This document shows positions 44,809 through 52,701 of a DNA stretch of 64,000 nucleotides, in pieces. The notes below the pieces were generated by a model. The model ran no database searches. It saw only the letters and a program-made list of their open reading frames with translations, and was not told the DNA's origin. This DNA is from Laedolimicola sp934402125. GTDB lineage: Bacteria > Bacillota > Clostridia > Lachnospirales > Lachnospiraceae. Numbering within the stretch: the stretch's first letter is position 1; each line of letters starts with the position of its first letter. The position numbers and the translations under genes are program-made. The DNA lies in assembly GCF_052065835.1 (NCBI RefSeq), contig NZ_JBQHTG010000001.1:124001-188000 (forward strand), given 5' to 3'.

Positions 44809-46968
44809 CTATACCTCCTCCATCAGATAATAATAGCCTCCGAAATCGCTGGCCAGCAGCGTCTTTCCTGTCTTGGCCATCTCCCTTTTTACGCCGGTCA
44901 GCACATGGCGCATTCCCACCGGCACGCCCTCTCCGGCTGCCAGGAAGGCCGCGGCCACCGCCACATTTTTAATCTGGCTGCCGGAAAATTTGAATTCCTC
45001 CGCCAGATATCCGTAGTCCAGATCCTCCCGGGGCGTATCCGCCGGAAATACCCGTTCCCAGATTTCCCTTCTTCTCGGTACGTCCGTAAAGGGGAATTCA
45101 ATAATGAACTTAAATCTCCGCAGGAACGCGTTGTCAAAATTCTGCAGAAAGTTCGTAGCCAGAATGATAATGCCCTCGTATTCCTCTATTTTCTGCAACA
45201 GGTAGGCGGTTCCTGCATTGGCGTATTTGTCGTTGGAGTCCTTCTGATCCGTCCGCTTGCCAAACAGTACGTCTGCCTCGTCGAAAAACAGAATGCTCTG
45301 GCTCTTTTTTGCCTGCTCGAAAATATTGCCCAGCTTTTTCTCCGATTCACCCACATATTTGGACATGACTCCGGCCATATCCACCTTGTAAAGCTCCATG
45401 GCCAGCTCCCCGGCGATGACCTGGGCTCCCATGGTCTTGCCGGTTCCGGGCGGCCCGTAGAAAATCATAGACACGCCTCTTCCATAGGCCAGCTTCTGTT
45501 CAAAGCCCCAGCGATGATAGACCTGATGATGAAGCCGCACCTGATCGCAGGCGTCCCGAAGCAGCTTTTTCTGGGGATCCGGCAGCACCAGATCCTCCCA
45601 GCGGTAATGCACCGGAATCCGCACCGCGTCCTTCCCCAGCTTATGCTCCAGCTGCGCCCTGCAGGCCTCCAGCAGATACCGCTCCTCTGGCTCGCTCTGC
45701 TCCAGCAGCAGCCGATCCTCGTATTCCTGTACGCTGTTGCGAATATATCCGGCCGGAAGCCGGTATTTATCCGCCAGATATTCCAGATTCAGCCCTTCCG
45801 GGAAAAGCCGCTCCCCCAGGAAGCTTTTCCAGAGAAGGATCCGTTCCTCTGTGGTATTTTCCGGAATCCGGACCTTTCGAATCAACCGTTCACAGCGAAT
45901 CTTCCGATCCCACTCGCTTCCTCCGGTCAGGAACAGCACGCCCTGCCAGGTGCGAAGTCCCCAGAGGATCTGTTCCGCCTGTCCGCAGGCTACCCGTCCG
46001 GTCTCCGGATCTCCCTCCAGATCGCAGACGCACAGGGCGCTGCCGCCCTGGAGAATGGCTTCCCGCATAATCCGCCGGAGCATTTTCTGAAGGCTCTCTC
46101 CCTCCTCCGGCAGCTTTCCGCTGTCCACATAGAGAATGGGCAAGCCCTTCCGCCTGCAGAGAGCTCCGGCCTGAAGCTTCTTGCCGGAACCATTTTCCCC
46201 TTCCAGGTAAAAGCTGCGGGCCCCGCTGTCGTAGAGAGCCTCCAGCCCGTCCGTCAGCTTCTTCTGAATCAGCGGCTCCCGCATGTCCTCCTCCCCGCCG
46301 GTTCTTACGATACCGCCCAGGGCCGGATCCTCCTGCTCAAAATTCTGAAGGTAGCTCAGAATCCGGAAATCCAGCTTCAAGCGGAATTCCTGAAAGCCCT
46401 CCGGGACAGGAATTCCCCCTCCCAGGCTCAAGTCCTCCATTCCCTCAAAGAGAAGTCCTAGTTTTTCCCAGTCCCGCAGACATTCCTGGTACAGGAACCG
46501 CTGCTCCTCCTCCTTCTCCGTATACAGCCTAAGACACAGGCTTAAGCTCGGTACCCGGACGCCGTTCTGCTCGTTCAGGTATCCGATTGCCAGTCCCAGT
46601 CCGTGATCCAGCTCGCAGGCCAGGGAGAGGGCCGTCAGAAAGCCTTCGAACTCTGTCAGCTTCAGCGCATGGAACAGATATTCCATCACAATCATGCCGC
46701 CGTCTCTTAAGGTCTCCCTGCCCCGCTCCCGGATGTCCGCAAGCTCTTCCCGGAAAACCGTCGGCACATAGGTCTTTTCCTCGGACCTAAGCTCAGCCAG
46801 AAGCTCCTCCCTGGTAATCAGAATCCCGCCGTTCTTCCGAAGCAGCCCTCCGTCGGAGGTTTTTACATGGGTCAGCGCATAGGAAACCAGAAGTTCTCTG
46901 GCCCACCCGGTCAGCGCCTGATAGTATTCCTGCTCATTTTTGAATATCCTTGTCCTTATCCCGCTCAT
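44809..46968 (-). CDS. CIS AAA+ ATPase 2 (Pvc15-like)
   Basis: This 719-aa second Pvc15-type ATPase has Walker A GPPGTGKT at residues 505-512, Walker B ILFFDEAD about 55 residues later, sensor-1 ILATNFLQNFDNAFLRRF, and sensor-2-like FKFSGSQIKNVAVAAAFLA. As in ATPase 1 the N-terminal 490 residues are group-specific and include a second degenerate P-loop-like EGENGSGKKLQAG segment near residue 255. Its start overlaps the upstream 287-aa gene by 4 bases. Sequence similarity to ATPase 1 in the AAA domain is obvious (same LLQ-I-E---G--ILATN-LQNFD block), so they are paralogues that have diverged. Confidence 0.88.
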   Translation of the reverse strand: MSGIRTRIFKNEQEYYQALTGWARELLVSYALTHVKTSDGGLLRKNGGILITREELLAELRSEEKTYVPTVFREELADIRERGRETLRDGGMIVMEYLFHALKLTEFEGFLTALSLACELDHGLGLAIGYLNEQNGVRVPSLSLCLRLYTEKEEEQRFLYQECLRDWEKLGLLFEGMEDLSLGGGIPVPEGFQEFRLKLDFRILSYLQNFEQEDPALGGIVRTGGEEDMREPLIQKKLTDGLEALYDSGARSFYLEGENGSGKKLQAGALCRRKGLPILYVDSGKLPEEGESLQKMLRRIMREAILQGGSALCVCDLEGDPETGRVACGQAEQILWGLRTWQGVLFLTGGSEWDRKIRCERLIRKVRIPENTTEERILLWKSFLGERLFPEGLNLEYLADKYRLPAGYIRNSVQEYEDRLLLEQSEPEERYLLEACRAQLEHKLGKDAVRIPVHYRWEDLVLPDPQKKLLRDACDQVRLHHQVYHRWGFEQKLAYGRGVSMIFYGPPGTGKTMGAQVIAGELAMELYKVDMAGVMSKYVGESEKKLGNIFEQAKKSQSILFFDEADVLFGKRTDQKDSNDKYANAGTAYLLQKIEEYEGIIILATNFLQNFDNAFLRRFKFIIEFPFTDVPRRREIWERVFPADTPREDLDYGYLAEEFKFSGSQIKNVAVAAAFLAAGEGVPVGMRHVLTGVKREMAKTGKTLLASDFGGYYYLMEEV

Positions 46969-47825
46969 TCGTCCTCATCCTCCGGGCGTTCTCCATCGCC
47001 CTCAGTCTCTGCCCGTACTTCGCCAAGCGTCTTTTTCCGCTCCCGGTAATAGCTTTCGATATCCTTTTTCTGGAAATCATACGCGTAATTCATTTTCCGG
47101 AGAAAGATCCGGGCAGACGCGTCCTTCTTTATCAGAATGGCCTCCAGAAGGTTTTCCTCGTACATGCCCCGGGTATCTTCCCTCCGAAGCTCTTTTAACT
47201 CCGTTTCCCGTTCCCGATACTGCTCCCGTTCCGCCTCCTGGCGTCCGGCCTCCAGACGAAGCTGCCGTATCTGCTTTTCCAGCTCTTTTTTCCTGCTTTT
47301 TCTCTTTTCCAGCGCCTTCTTTTCTTCCTCTTTCACGAAGAAGGGCAGGGTCTTCTGTAAGCTTTCCATATTCTCCCGTCCCAGATAGGAAGCGACGGAG
47401 CGCCTGGTCCAGGGCTTATTCTCGCGCTTCTCGATAAGAACGGAAGCCCCCTCCCAGTACCGGGACACGTAGGCCCGGTTTTCATTGTTTCCCTTTAAAA
47501 GGGTCTTCTGCTGATACTCCTTCAGCTCCTTCTGGTACCGGCTCGCGACGGTATCGTAGCGGGAGGTCTTCAGATTGGCAAACAGAAATACCCGTTCCCG
47601 GTTGGGATTGTAGCCCAGCTGCAGTCTGCCGAACATATTTTCCTGCTTCATCAGCCGGTCGCAGCCCAGCATCTGCCCCTGCATCCGGCTCTGATAATAG
47701 CCCTCGATTTTTTTATGCTCCCCAAAATATTCCGTCTGCACATGACTGGCCGCCGTCAGCCTGTCAAAGGTTTCCCGGAAATGCTCCAGCTGCTTTTCCG
47801 ACCGTTCTGCTGCTTCCTGCTTCAT
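46965..47825 (-). CDS. First gene of the CIS operon: coiled-coil protein of unknown function
   Basis: I do not recognise a family in this 286-aa soluble protein. Residues about 165-235 form a strongly charged coiled coil (EEEKKALEKRKSRKKELEK and onwards); the N-terminal half is mixed and contains FGRLQLGYNPNRERVFLFAN. The acidic tail ends GERPEDEDE. The ATG at 47825 was chosen because GGAGGTG lies six bases before it; a GTG 18 bases upstream overlaps that site. It is coupled by ATGA to AAA+ ATPase 2, so it may be a partner of it. Confidence 0.6.
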   Translation of the reverse strand: MKQEAAERSEKQLEHFRETFDRLTAASHVQTEYFGEHKKIEGYYQSRMQGQMLGCDRLMKQENMFGRLQLGYNPNRERVFLFANLKTSRYDTVASRYQKELKEYQQKTLLKGNNENRAYVSRYWEGASVLIEKRENKPWTRRSVASYLGRENMESLQKTLPFFVKEEEKKALEKRKSRKKELEKQIRQLRLEAGRQEAEREQYRERETELKELRREDTRGMYEENLLEAILIKKDASARIFLRKMNYAYDFQKKDIESYYRERKKTLGEVRAETEGDGERPEDEDE

Positions 47826-47857
47826 ACTCCCACCTCCGGACACAATACGACTACTCT

Positions 47858-47887
47858 ATCATAAATTTTCCCACAAAAAAGCAGGAA
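47858..47887 (-). promoter_or_regulatory. Weak candidate promoter for the CIS operon
   Basis: TATGAT (47858-47863) lies 33 bases upstream of the first CIS gene start, with a poor -35 (TTCCTG, 18-base spacer) inside the terminator stem. Nothing better is visible in the gap, so the operon may need an activator. Confidence 0.3.
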
Positions 47888-47924
47888 GCGCACTGCCCGA
47901 ACGGGTAGTCCTTCCTGCTTTTTT
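47875..47924. terminator. Bidirectional terminator upstream of the CIS operon
   Basis: The arms GCAGGAAG and CTTCCTGC, flanked by A6 and T6 runs, close over an inner hairpin (CCCGAACGGG). The structure can stop transcription entering the CIS operon from the regulator gene. Confidence 0.8.
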
Positions 47925-47927
47925 ATT

Positions 47928-47967
47928 TATGTAATAGGAAATTTCTCTGGAATTCCCTATTACATAA
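47928..47967. repeat. Long inverted repeat between terminators
   Basis: The 17-base arms (TTATGTAATAGGAAATT and its near-complement) differ at one position and enclose a short loop. The repeat sits between two terminators at the CIS head. It could be a further terminator, an operator or a small mobile-element remnant; the sequence does not decide. Confidence 0.6.
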
Positions 47968-48001
47968 AAAACCTCCGGGGGATCGCACTGCGGCGGAGAG
48001 G
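47965..48001 (-). terminator. Terminator-like hairpin after the LuxR-type regulator
   Basis: On the minus strand CCTCTCCG pairs imperfectly with CGGAGG, followed by T6. It lies about 60 bases past the regulator stop. A second hairpin without a T-run (GAATCCTGC/GCAGGATTC) immediately follows the stop codon. Confidence 0.5.
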
Positions 48002-48060
48002 TAGTATGCCGCTTACGCGACCCGCCGCAGGCGGAGAATCCTGCTTCGCAGGATTCTTTC

Positions 48061-50421
48061 TTATATAAGATGATACTCCGTAATCAGATTCAGCGCCTGA
48101 CTCCGGTTTTTTGCCCCCAGCTTCTGATAGATATTTTTCAGGTGATACTTGACTGTATTTTCCGACACGCACAGGGTACGAGCAATCTCCGCGTTTTTTT
48201 CTCCCCGGGCCAGAAGCTTCAGCACGTCTCTTTCATAGCTGGTAAAATTGTCTGTCTGCAGTCTCTTTTTCCGCTTCAGATAACCGGGATAAATCAACAT
48301 CTGGGCCCGGGCCGCCTTCAAAATTTCCCGGATATACGAATCCTTTCGCTCCTTCTCCCCGTACAGCTCATTCAGGAGCTCATAGACCGCCTCCCCTTCG
48401 TCCGCGAAAACCCGGATAAACCAGTAGCTCCGACCGGTCTCCACCGCCTCCGAAAGAAGCTCCTGCCAGTCCTCTCTCTGCTGCCGGAAAGCCTGTACCG
48501 CTTCCAGAATCCGTACCTGGATTCCCAGATAGGTCATCTGATAGCTGTCCGCAAAATCCCGCAGGGTCAGTAAAATCAGCTCTGCCGGAACATACTGCTC
48601 CAGCCACAGATACACTCTGGCCTTCATCAGATACTGATAATACTCCACGCTCAGAAAACGTCCCCGTTCGTCCGGCGCTTCCTTTTTCAGCCAGTCCAAA
48701 ATCCGTTTCTCATCATTTTTCAGCAGATAATACCAGATCCGGTGAGCCAGCAGATTGCCATTCCAGTAGCAATCCGTCTCCTCTTCCTCCTCCAGCCGGT
48801 GAAGCAGAAAGGCTTCCGCGCCGTCGGCCTGATTCCGGACTACCATCAGATCTGCCACCTTCAGGTTGCACAGCTTCTGCATCCGGAGATTTTTTTCCTG
48901 CACAGCCATACGGAAGGTTCTGGTAAAACGGTTCAGGGCTTCGTCCAGCTGGTTTCGCTCATAGAAGACCTCTCCCAGAAGAAATTCCGCCATAGACGCA
49001 TGCTCTTCTCCTGCCAGCCGCCGGATCTCTTCCTCATAAGGATTCTTCTCCCGCTTCCCCTCCCAGTGGAAAAACGCGCTGTAATCCTTATCACCGTGAA
49101 GCAGGGAAATGTTGCCCGGAATCTGCAACATCCGCCAGATCTCTCCGGTAGACGTATCCGCTTCCTCCACATGCTTCCAGATCTCCGAAAGCAGCTCCGG
49201 CGTCATGCTGCCCGTTCCTATCATCTTCAGGATCAGAAGCAGCGATCCGGTATCCTTTTTCTCTCTCCGCTCCAGAAGCTTCCGGTATCTCTCATAGCCC
49301 TCCAGATTGCCGCCGATACATTCCAGCATGGCTCCCGCCATAATCAGACGCGGATATTCCAACATATCCGGCAAAGGCCCGCTCAGACAGTAGTCCTCCA
49401 GAGAAAGGAAGGTCTCATAGCTGATGGGCCGGGACAAAATCCGATCCAGGAGCTCCGCCATCTTATCATAAAGCTTCAGAAGATCGGCGAAGCGCAGGGC
49501 CGCCGTATAATCCTGCTTTTCCTCATAAAAATACATTGCCCTCTGATACAGTCTCTCCAGCTGCTCCGGCGTCACGTACTTATACATCATGCGGGCCAGG
49601 AACTGACGGAACAGCCCTACAAATCTCCAGCGGCCTCCTCCTAAGTCCTCCAGAATACTTCCTTTCTTCCGGAACCGCTGTACCAGAGCTCTGGCCTCGC
49701 TCACCGATATATCCAGAATCGTCCACACCAGCTCCTCCGTCAGCTCTTCAAAGCAGGCCAGGCTTAAAAGGGCGTTCTGTTCCTCCACCTTCAGCGTCCG
49801 GAAAAACTTGATATCAATCCACAGGAATACGTCCTCCAGACACTGCTCTCTTTCCTGCCGTCCATAGCCGTGGACACTGTCCCGCAGCGGTTCCTCCAGC
49901 ATATAGATACACAGGGGCATATTGTCAAAATCCTTTTCTATATGAAGGTAGTCTTCCCGGTAAAGACGGAAGCCCTTTTTCTCCAGATAAGCGCTTACGT
50001 CCCGGTTCTCCGGCCGGATATCGGGAACTCCATATATCCGGAGACGTCCGGCCACCCGGAAGGGCATCAGTTCCTCCGGAAGCGGCGCTGTGGAGGTGAA
50101 AATCCATCGTTCCTCCCGTCCTCTTTCCCCAACCCTTGCCCAGAGCTTTTCCAATCCGGGCTGCTCCAGCAGACGTTCCAGTCCCGGAACAATCCGTACT
50201 CCGCCCTTCGTTTCCGGTATCTGATCCGGATCGGTCACAATGCAGGCGTCAAATTCCGGGTGGTGGGCCGCAAAATCCAGAACCAGCCTGTCCTTTTCCC
50301 AGCCTATGGGCGCATGAAAATAAAGAACGCCGTAATTATTTAAATCCTCGCACATTCTCTGCTCCAGTTCCGGGTGTTCGATATGCAGTTCGTCCATTTC
50401 GGTTGTCTGCGTCTTTTTCAT
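48061..50421 (-). CDS. MalT-like LuxR-family transcriptional regulator 1, next to the CIS operon and lrgAB
   Basis: This 786-aa protein has the large-ATPase LuxR (LAL/MalT-type) layout. The N-terminal part (about 1-230) has strands like GVLYFHAPIGWEKDRLVLDF and IFTSTAPLPEE, but no clean Walker A GKT, so nucleotide binding is doubtful. Then come winged-helix-like and helical TPR-type repeats (about 230-700). The C-terminus (about 722-786) is a clear LuxR HTH (TSYERDVLKLLARGEKNAEIA, then SENTVKYHLKNIYQKLGAKNRSQAL). The gene is divergent from lrgAB and upstream of the CIS operon on the same strand, so it could control either. The start ATG at 50421 lies six bases after a TATAAT, suggesting a leaderless transcript; a GTG at 50475 has no ribosome site. 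Confidence 0.85.
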   Translation of the reverse strand: MKKTQTTEMDELHIEHPELEQRMCEDLNNYGVLYFHAPIGWEKDRLVLDFAAHHPEFDACIVTDPDQIPETKGGVRIVPGLERLLEQPGLEKLWARVGERGREERWIFTSTAPLPEELMPFRVAGRLRIYGVPDIRPENRDVSAYLEKKGFRLYREDYLHIEKDFDNMPLCIYMLEEPLRDSVHGYGRQEREQCLEDVFLWIDIKFFRTLKVEEQNALLSLACFEELTEELVWTILDISVSEARALVQRFRKKGSILEDLGGGRWRFVGLFRQFLARMMYKYVTPEQLERLYQRAMYFYEEKQDYTAALRFADLLKLYDKMAELLDRILSRPISYETFLSLEDYCLSGPLPDMLEYPRLIMAGAMLECIGGNLEGYERYRKLLERREKKDTGSLLLILKMIGTGSMTPELLSEIWKHVEEADTSTGEIWRMLQIPGNISLLHGDKDYSAFFHWEGKREKNPYEEEIRRLAGEEHASMAEFLLGEVFYERNQLDEALNRFTRTFRMAVQEKNLRMQKLCNLKVADLMVVRNQADGAEAFLLHRLEEEEETDCYWNGNLLAHRIWYYLLKNDEKRILDWLKKEAPDERGRFLSVEYYQYLMKARVYLWLEQYVPAELILLTLRDFADSYQMTYLGIQVRILEAVQAFRQQREDWQELLSEAVETGRSYWFIRVFADEGEAVYELLNELYGEKERKDSYIREILKAARAQMLIYPGYLKRKKRLQTDNFTSYERDVLKLLARGEKNAEIARTLCVSENTVKYHLKNIYQKLGAKNRSQALNLITEYHLI

Positions 50422-50427
50422 AGCTAT

Positions 50428-50436
50428 ATTATAGCA
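50428..50436 (-). promoter_or_regulatory. Extended -10 promoter abutting the regulator start codon
   Basis: TGCTATAAT on the minus strand is an extended -10 with consensus hexamer. Only six bases separate it from the ATG at 50421, so transcription would start at or next to the A of ATG. No good -35 is visible. Confidence 0.5.
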
Positions 50437-50503
50437 CAAGGATTTTGATTTTAGGGCACGTCGTGCGTATTTCACTTTTTTTTATGAAAATATAACTTGC
50501 TTC

Positions 50504-50532
50504 TTGTAGAATTTTAGGTTTTGGTGTATGAT
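50504..50532 (+). promoter_or_regulatory. Promoter for lrgAB
   Basis: TTGTAG (50504-50509) and TATGAT (50527-50532) are separated by exactly 17 bases. The -10 is about 52 bases upstream of the lrgA ATG, in the divergent gap shared with the LuxR-type regulator. Confidence 0.6.
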
Positions 50533-50584
50533 AGGAAACGATTTTATATCCGACTTTGGTATGAGACAAGAGAGGAGTTCTATT

Positions 50585-50956
50585 ATGAAGATTATCAAAC
50601 AAGTTGGAATTATTTTCTCCATCTGCGCCCTCAGCGTATTGATCGAGCAATTTCTGCCCTTTGCCCTTCCGGCCAGCGTCATCGGTATGATTTTACTCTT
50701 TCTGCTTCTGCTGAGCGGCCTTCTGAAAATTGACCATATCCGGGAGAAATCAGACTTTCTGCTGGCCAATATGGCATTTTTCTTTATTCCGGCAGGCGTG
50801 AATGTCATCAATTATCTGGACATTCTGAAGGCCAACTGGCTTCCCCTGCTGCTGATTTGTGTACTGACTACCATCATTACTTTTGCGGCCACAACCTACA
50901 GCGTGCGCTTCACCATGTATCTGCTTTCCCGCAGGAAAGGAGGCTGCCATGCGTGA
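50585..50956 (+). CDS. lrgA: Holin-like membrane protein LrgA/CidA family
   Basis: This 123-aa membrane protein has four hydrophobic helices. The family pattern is clear: IIFSICALSVLIEQFLPFALP, SVIGMILLFLLLLSGLLKI and FLLANMAFFFIPAGVNVIN. LrgA/CidA proteins modulate murein hydrolase export, programmed lysis and pyruvate uptake in other Firmicutes. The ATG at 50585 has an AGAGGAG site; the longer reading frame upstream lacks one. It overlaps lrgB by 8 bases. Confidence 0.92.
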   Translation: MKIIKQVGIIFSICALSVLIEQFLPFALPASVIGMILLFLLLLSGLLKIDHIREKSDFLLANMAFFFIPAGVNVINYLDILKANWLPLLLICVLTTIITFAATTYSVRFTMYLLSRRKGGCHA

Positions 50957-51629
50957 ATTATGGACTTCCCCTTACTTCGGCATTGCCGTAAGCGTCCTGG
51001 CCTTCTGGGCCGGGGAAAAGCTTCAGAAGAAGCTGAAATCGCCCTTCTGCAATCCGCTGCTCTTCGCTATCCTGGCTATCGTGCTTGTCCTGCTGGCCTT
51101 CGATATTCCTTATGAGAGCTACAACAACGGCGGCGCGGTCATCAATATGTTTCTGGCCCCGGCTACCGCCTGTCTGGCTGTATCCATCTACACCCGGATT
51201 CAGATTCTGAAGGAGAACGCCATTCCGATTCTGGTGGGCTGCACCGTAGGCTCCCTGTCCTCCATGGGCAGCGTCTATGTGCTCTGCCGGCTCTTTGGTC
51301 TGGACAAGGCCATGACTGCCTCCCTTCTGCCCAAATCCATCACCACGCCGATTGCGGTGGAGGTCTGCCAGAGCCACGGCGGTATCGTACCGGTGACCGT
51401 CATCGCTGTCATCTTCACCGGAATCCTGGGCAGCATCCTGGCTCCCTACCTGATCCGCATTTTCCGGGTGAAGAATCCCATTACCGCAGGTCTGGCCATC
51501 GGAGCCTGCAGCCATGCCGTCGGTACCTCCAAGGCCCTTGAGCTTGGAGAAACAGAGGGCGCTATGAGCGGACTGGCCATCGGCGTCTGCGGAATCCTGA
51601 CCGTTGTCTTTTCTATGGTGCTGTTATAA
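50949..51629 (+). CDS. lrgB: LrgB/CidB family membrane protein
   Basis: This 226-aa multi-pass protein contains SLLPKSITTPIAVEVCQSHGG (about 116-136), AVIFTGILGSILAP and ITAGLAIGACSHAVGTSKALE, the LrgB signature. It forms an operon with lrgA, with overlapping stop and start, and ends at a strong terminator. LrgAB acts as partner of murein hydrolase control or as a pyruvate transporter in other species. Nothing in the sequence links it to the CIS except proximity. Confidence 0.93.
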   Translation: MRELWTSPYFGIAVSVLAFWAGEKLQKKLKSPFCNPLLFAILAIVLVLLAFDIPYESYNNGGAVINMFLAPATACLAVSIYTRIQILKENAIPILVGCTVGSLSSMGSVYVLCRLFGLDKAMTASLLPKSITTPIAVEVCQSHGGIVPVTVIAVIFTGILGSILAPYLIRIFRVKNPITAGLAIGACSHAVGTSKALELGETEGAMSGLAIGVCGILTVVFSMVLL

Positions 51630-51638
51630 TGTTGGACT

Positions 51639-51670
51639 AAAAAAAGAATCCCGCCTGGGATTCTTTTTTT
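51639..51670. terminator. Bidirectional terminator between lrgB and rseP
   Basis: A perfect 14-bp stem (AAAAAAAGAATCCC / GGGATTCTTTTTTT) with a GCCT loop sits between converging genes and overlaps the last bases of rseP by two positions. Confidence 0.9.
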
Positions 51671-52700
51671 ACATTATATTCCGGAAATCATTGAGCATTA
51701 TCACCAGCATCAGGGCCATCAGAAGCATCAGGCCCACAAAATGAACCATGCCTTCCTTCTCTGGATCGATCCGCTTGCCCCGGCGCAGTACTTCCAGCAG
51801 GAGAAATACCAGCCGTCCGCCGTCCAGGGCCGGAATCGGCAGCAGATTCATCACACCCAGGTTGGCTGACAGGAGAATCGAAATATTCAGCATATTCAGC
51901 CATACGTAAAAGCCGCCGTCCTCCCGGCTGGCCTCATAGGTATTTCCAATGGTATTCACGATACCCACCGGGCCTGAGATATCGTCGGCGCTGACCTGTC
52001 CGCCAAACATCATTTCCAGGCTCTTCAGGGTAGTGCCGATCCAGTACTTCACCTCATAGGCGCTGTAATATACAGTCTGGAAAATATTTCCTTTTGTCCG
52101 GACGCCGGATCCCTGGAAGCCCAGCAGATAAGTGCCGTTTTCGCTCTGCTTCGGCTCCAGCGTCACCGCATGGCGCTCGCCCTCCCGCTCATAGACAAGG
52201 TTCACCGTCTCGCCCTGATGGGTCTGTACATAGAAGCTGACCTCCCGGTATACGTGGATACGCGTCCGGTTCATCTGCACAATCCGATCCCCCGGCTGCA
52301 TACCGGCTTCCGCCGCCGGATAGCCTTCCATGACCTTCACCACGTCCGGCGCGTCGTAGCCGATACTCCCCACGATAAACAGCGCCATAAAAAAGGCCAG
52401 GATAAAATTGAAAATGGGTCCTGCCGCCACCACGGAAATCCGAGTCCAGACGGATTTGCTGCCAAAGGAATTATCTTCGTCACTCTCCCCGTCCTCTCCC
52501 ACCATCATGCAGGAGCCGCCAAAGGGCAGAAGCTTCACCGAATAACGGGTCTCGCCGATCTGCTTGCTGAATAGCCTGGGGCCCATACCCAGGGAAAATT
52601 CCGTAACACCGATCCCGCCCCGCTTGGCCAGCAGGAAATGACCGAACTCATGGAACAGCACGATCAGGCTGAATATCAGAAGCGCAAGTATGATTTTCAA
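51669..52700 (-). CDS. rseP: RIP zinc metalloprotease RseP/RasP (site-2 protease)
   Basis: This 343-aa intramembrane protease cleaves membrane-spanning anti-sigma factors and signal-peptide remnants. HEFGH (residues 17-21) lies in the first membrane helix, and the second active-site motif NLLPIPALDGG is near residue 285. A single PDZ domain lies between (about 115-195, including DVVKVMEGYPAAEAGMQPGD). It is the last gene of the pyrH-frr-uppS-cdsA-dxr-rseP block. Confidence 0.95.
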   Translation of the reverse strand: MKIILALLIFSLIVLFHEFGHFLLAKRGGIGVTEFSLGMGPRLFSKQIGETRYSVKLLPFGGSCMMVGEDGESDEDNSFGSKSVWTRISVVAAGPIFNFILAFFMALFIVGSIGYDAPDVVKVMEGYPAAEAGMQPGDRIVQMNRTRIHVYREVSFYVQTHQGETVNLVYEREGERHAVTLEPKQSENGTYLLGFQGSGVRTKGNIFQTVYYSAYEVKYWIGTTLKSLEMMFGGQVSADDISGPVGIVNTIGNTYEASREDGGFYVWLNMLNISILLSANLGVMNLLPIPALDGGRLVFLLLEVLRRGKRIDPEKEGMVHFVGLMLLMALMLVIMLNDFRNIM

Positions 52701-52701
52701 C

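Noticed and set aside
3043..47825. Complete prophage
   Set aside because: No capsid, portal, terminase, integrase or replication gene is visible; only tail-type genes are present, in a regulated operon.
3043..47825. Classical type VI secretion system
   Set aside because: No TssJLM, TssBC two-part sheath or ClpV; sheath and ATPases are of the eCIS type.
47928..48060. CRISPR array or attachment site at the CIS head
   Set aside because: Only hairpins and one inverted repeat are present; no spaced direct repeats, tRNA gene or duplicated core.
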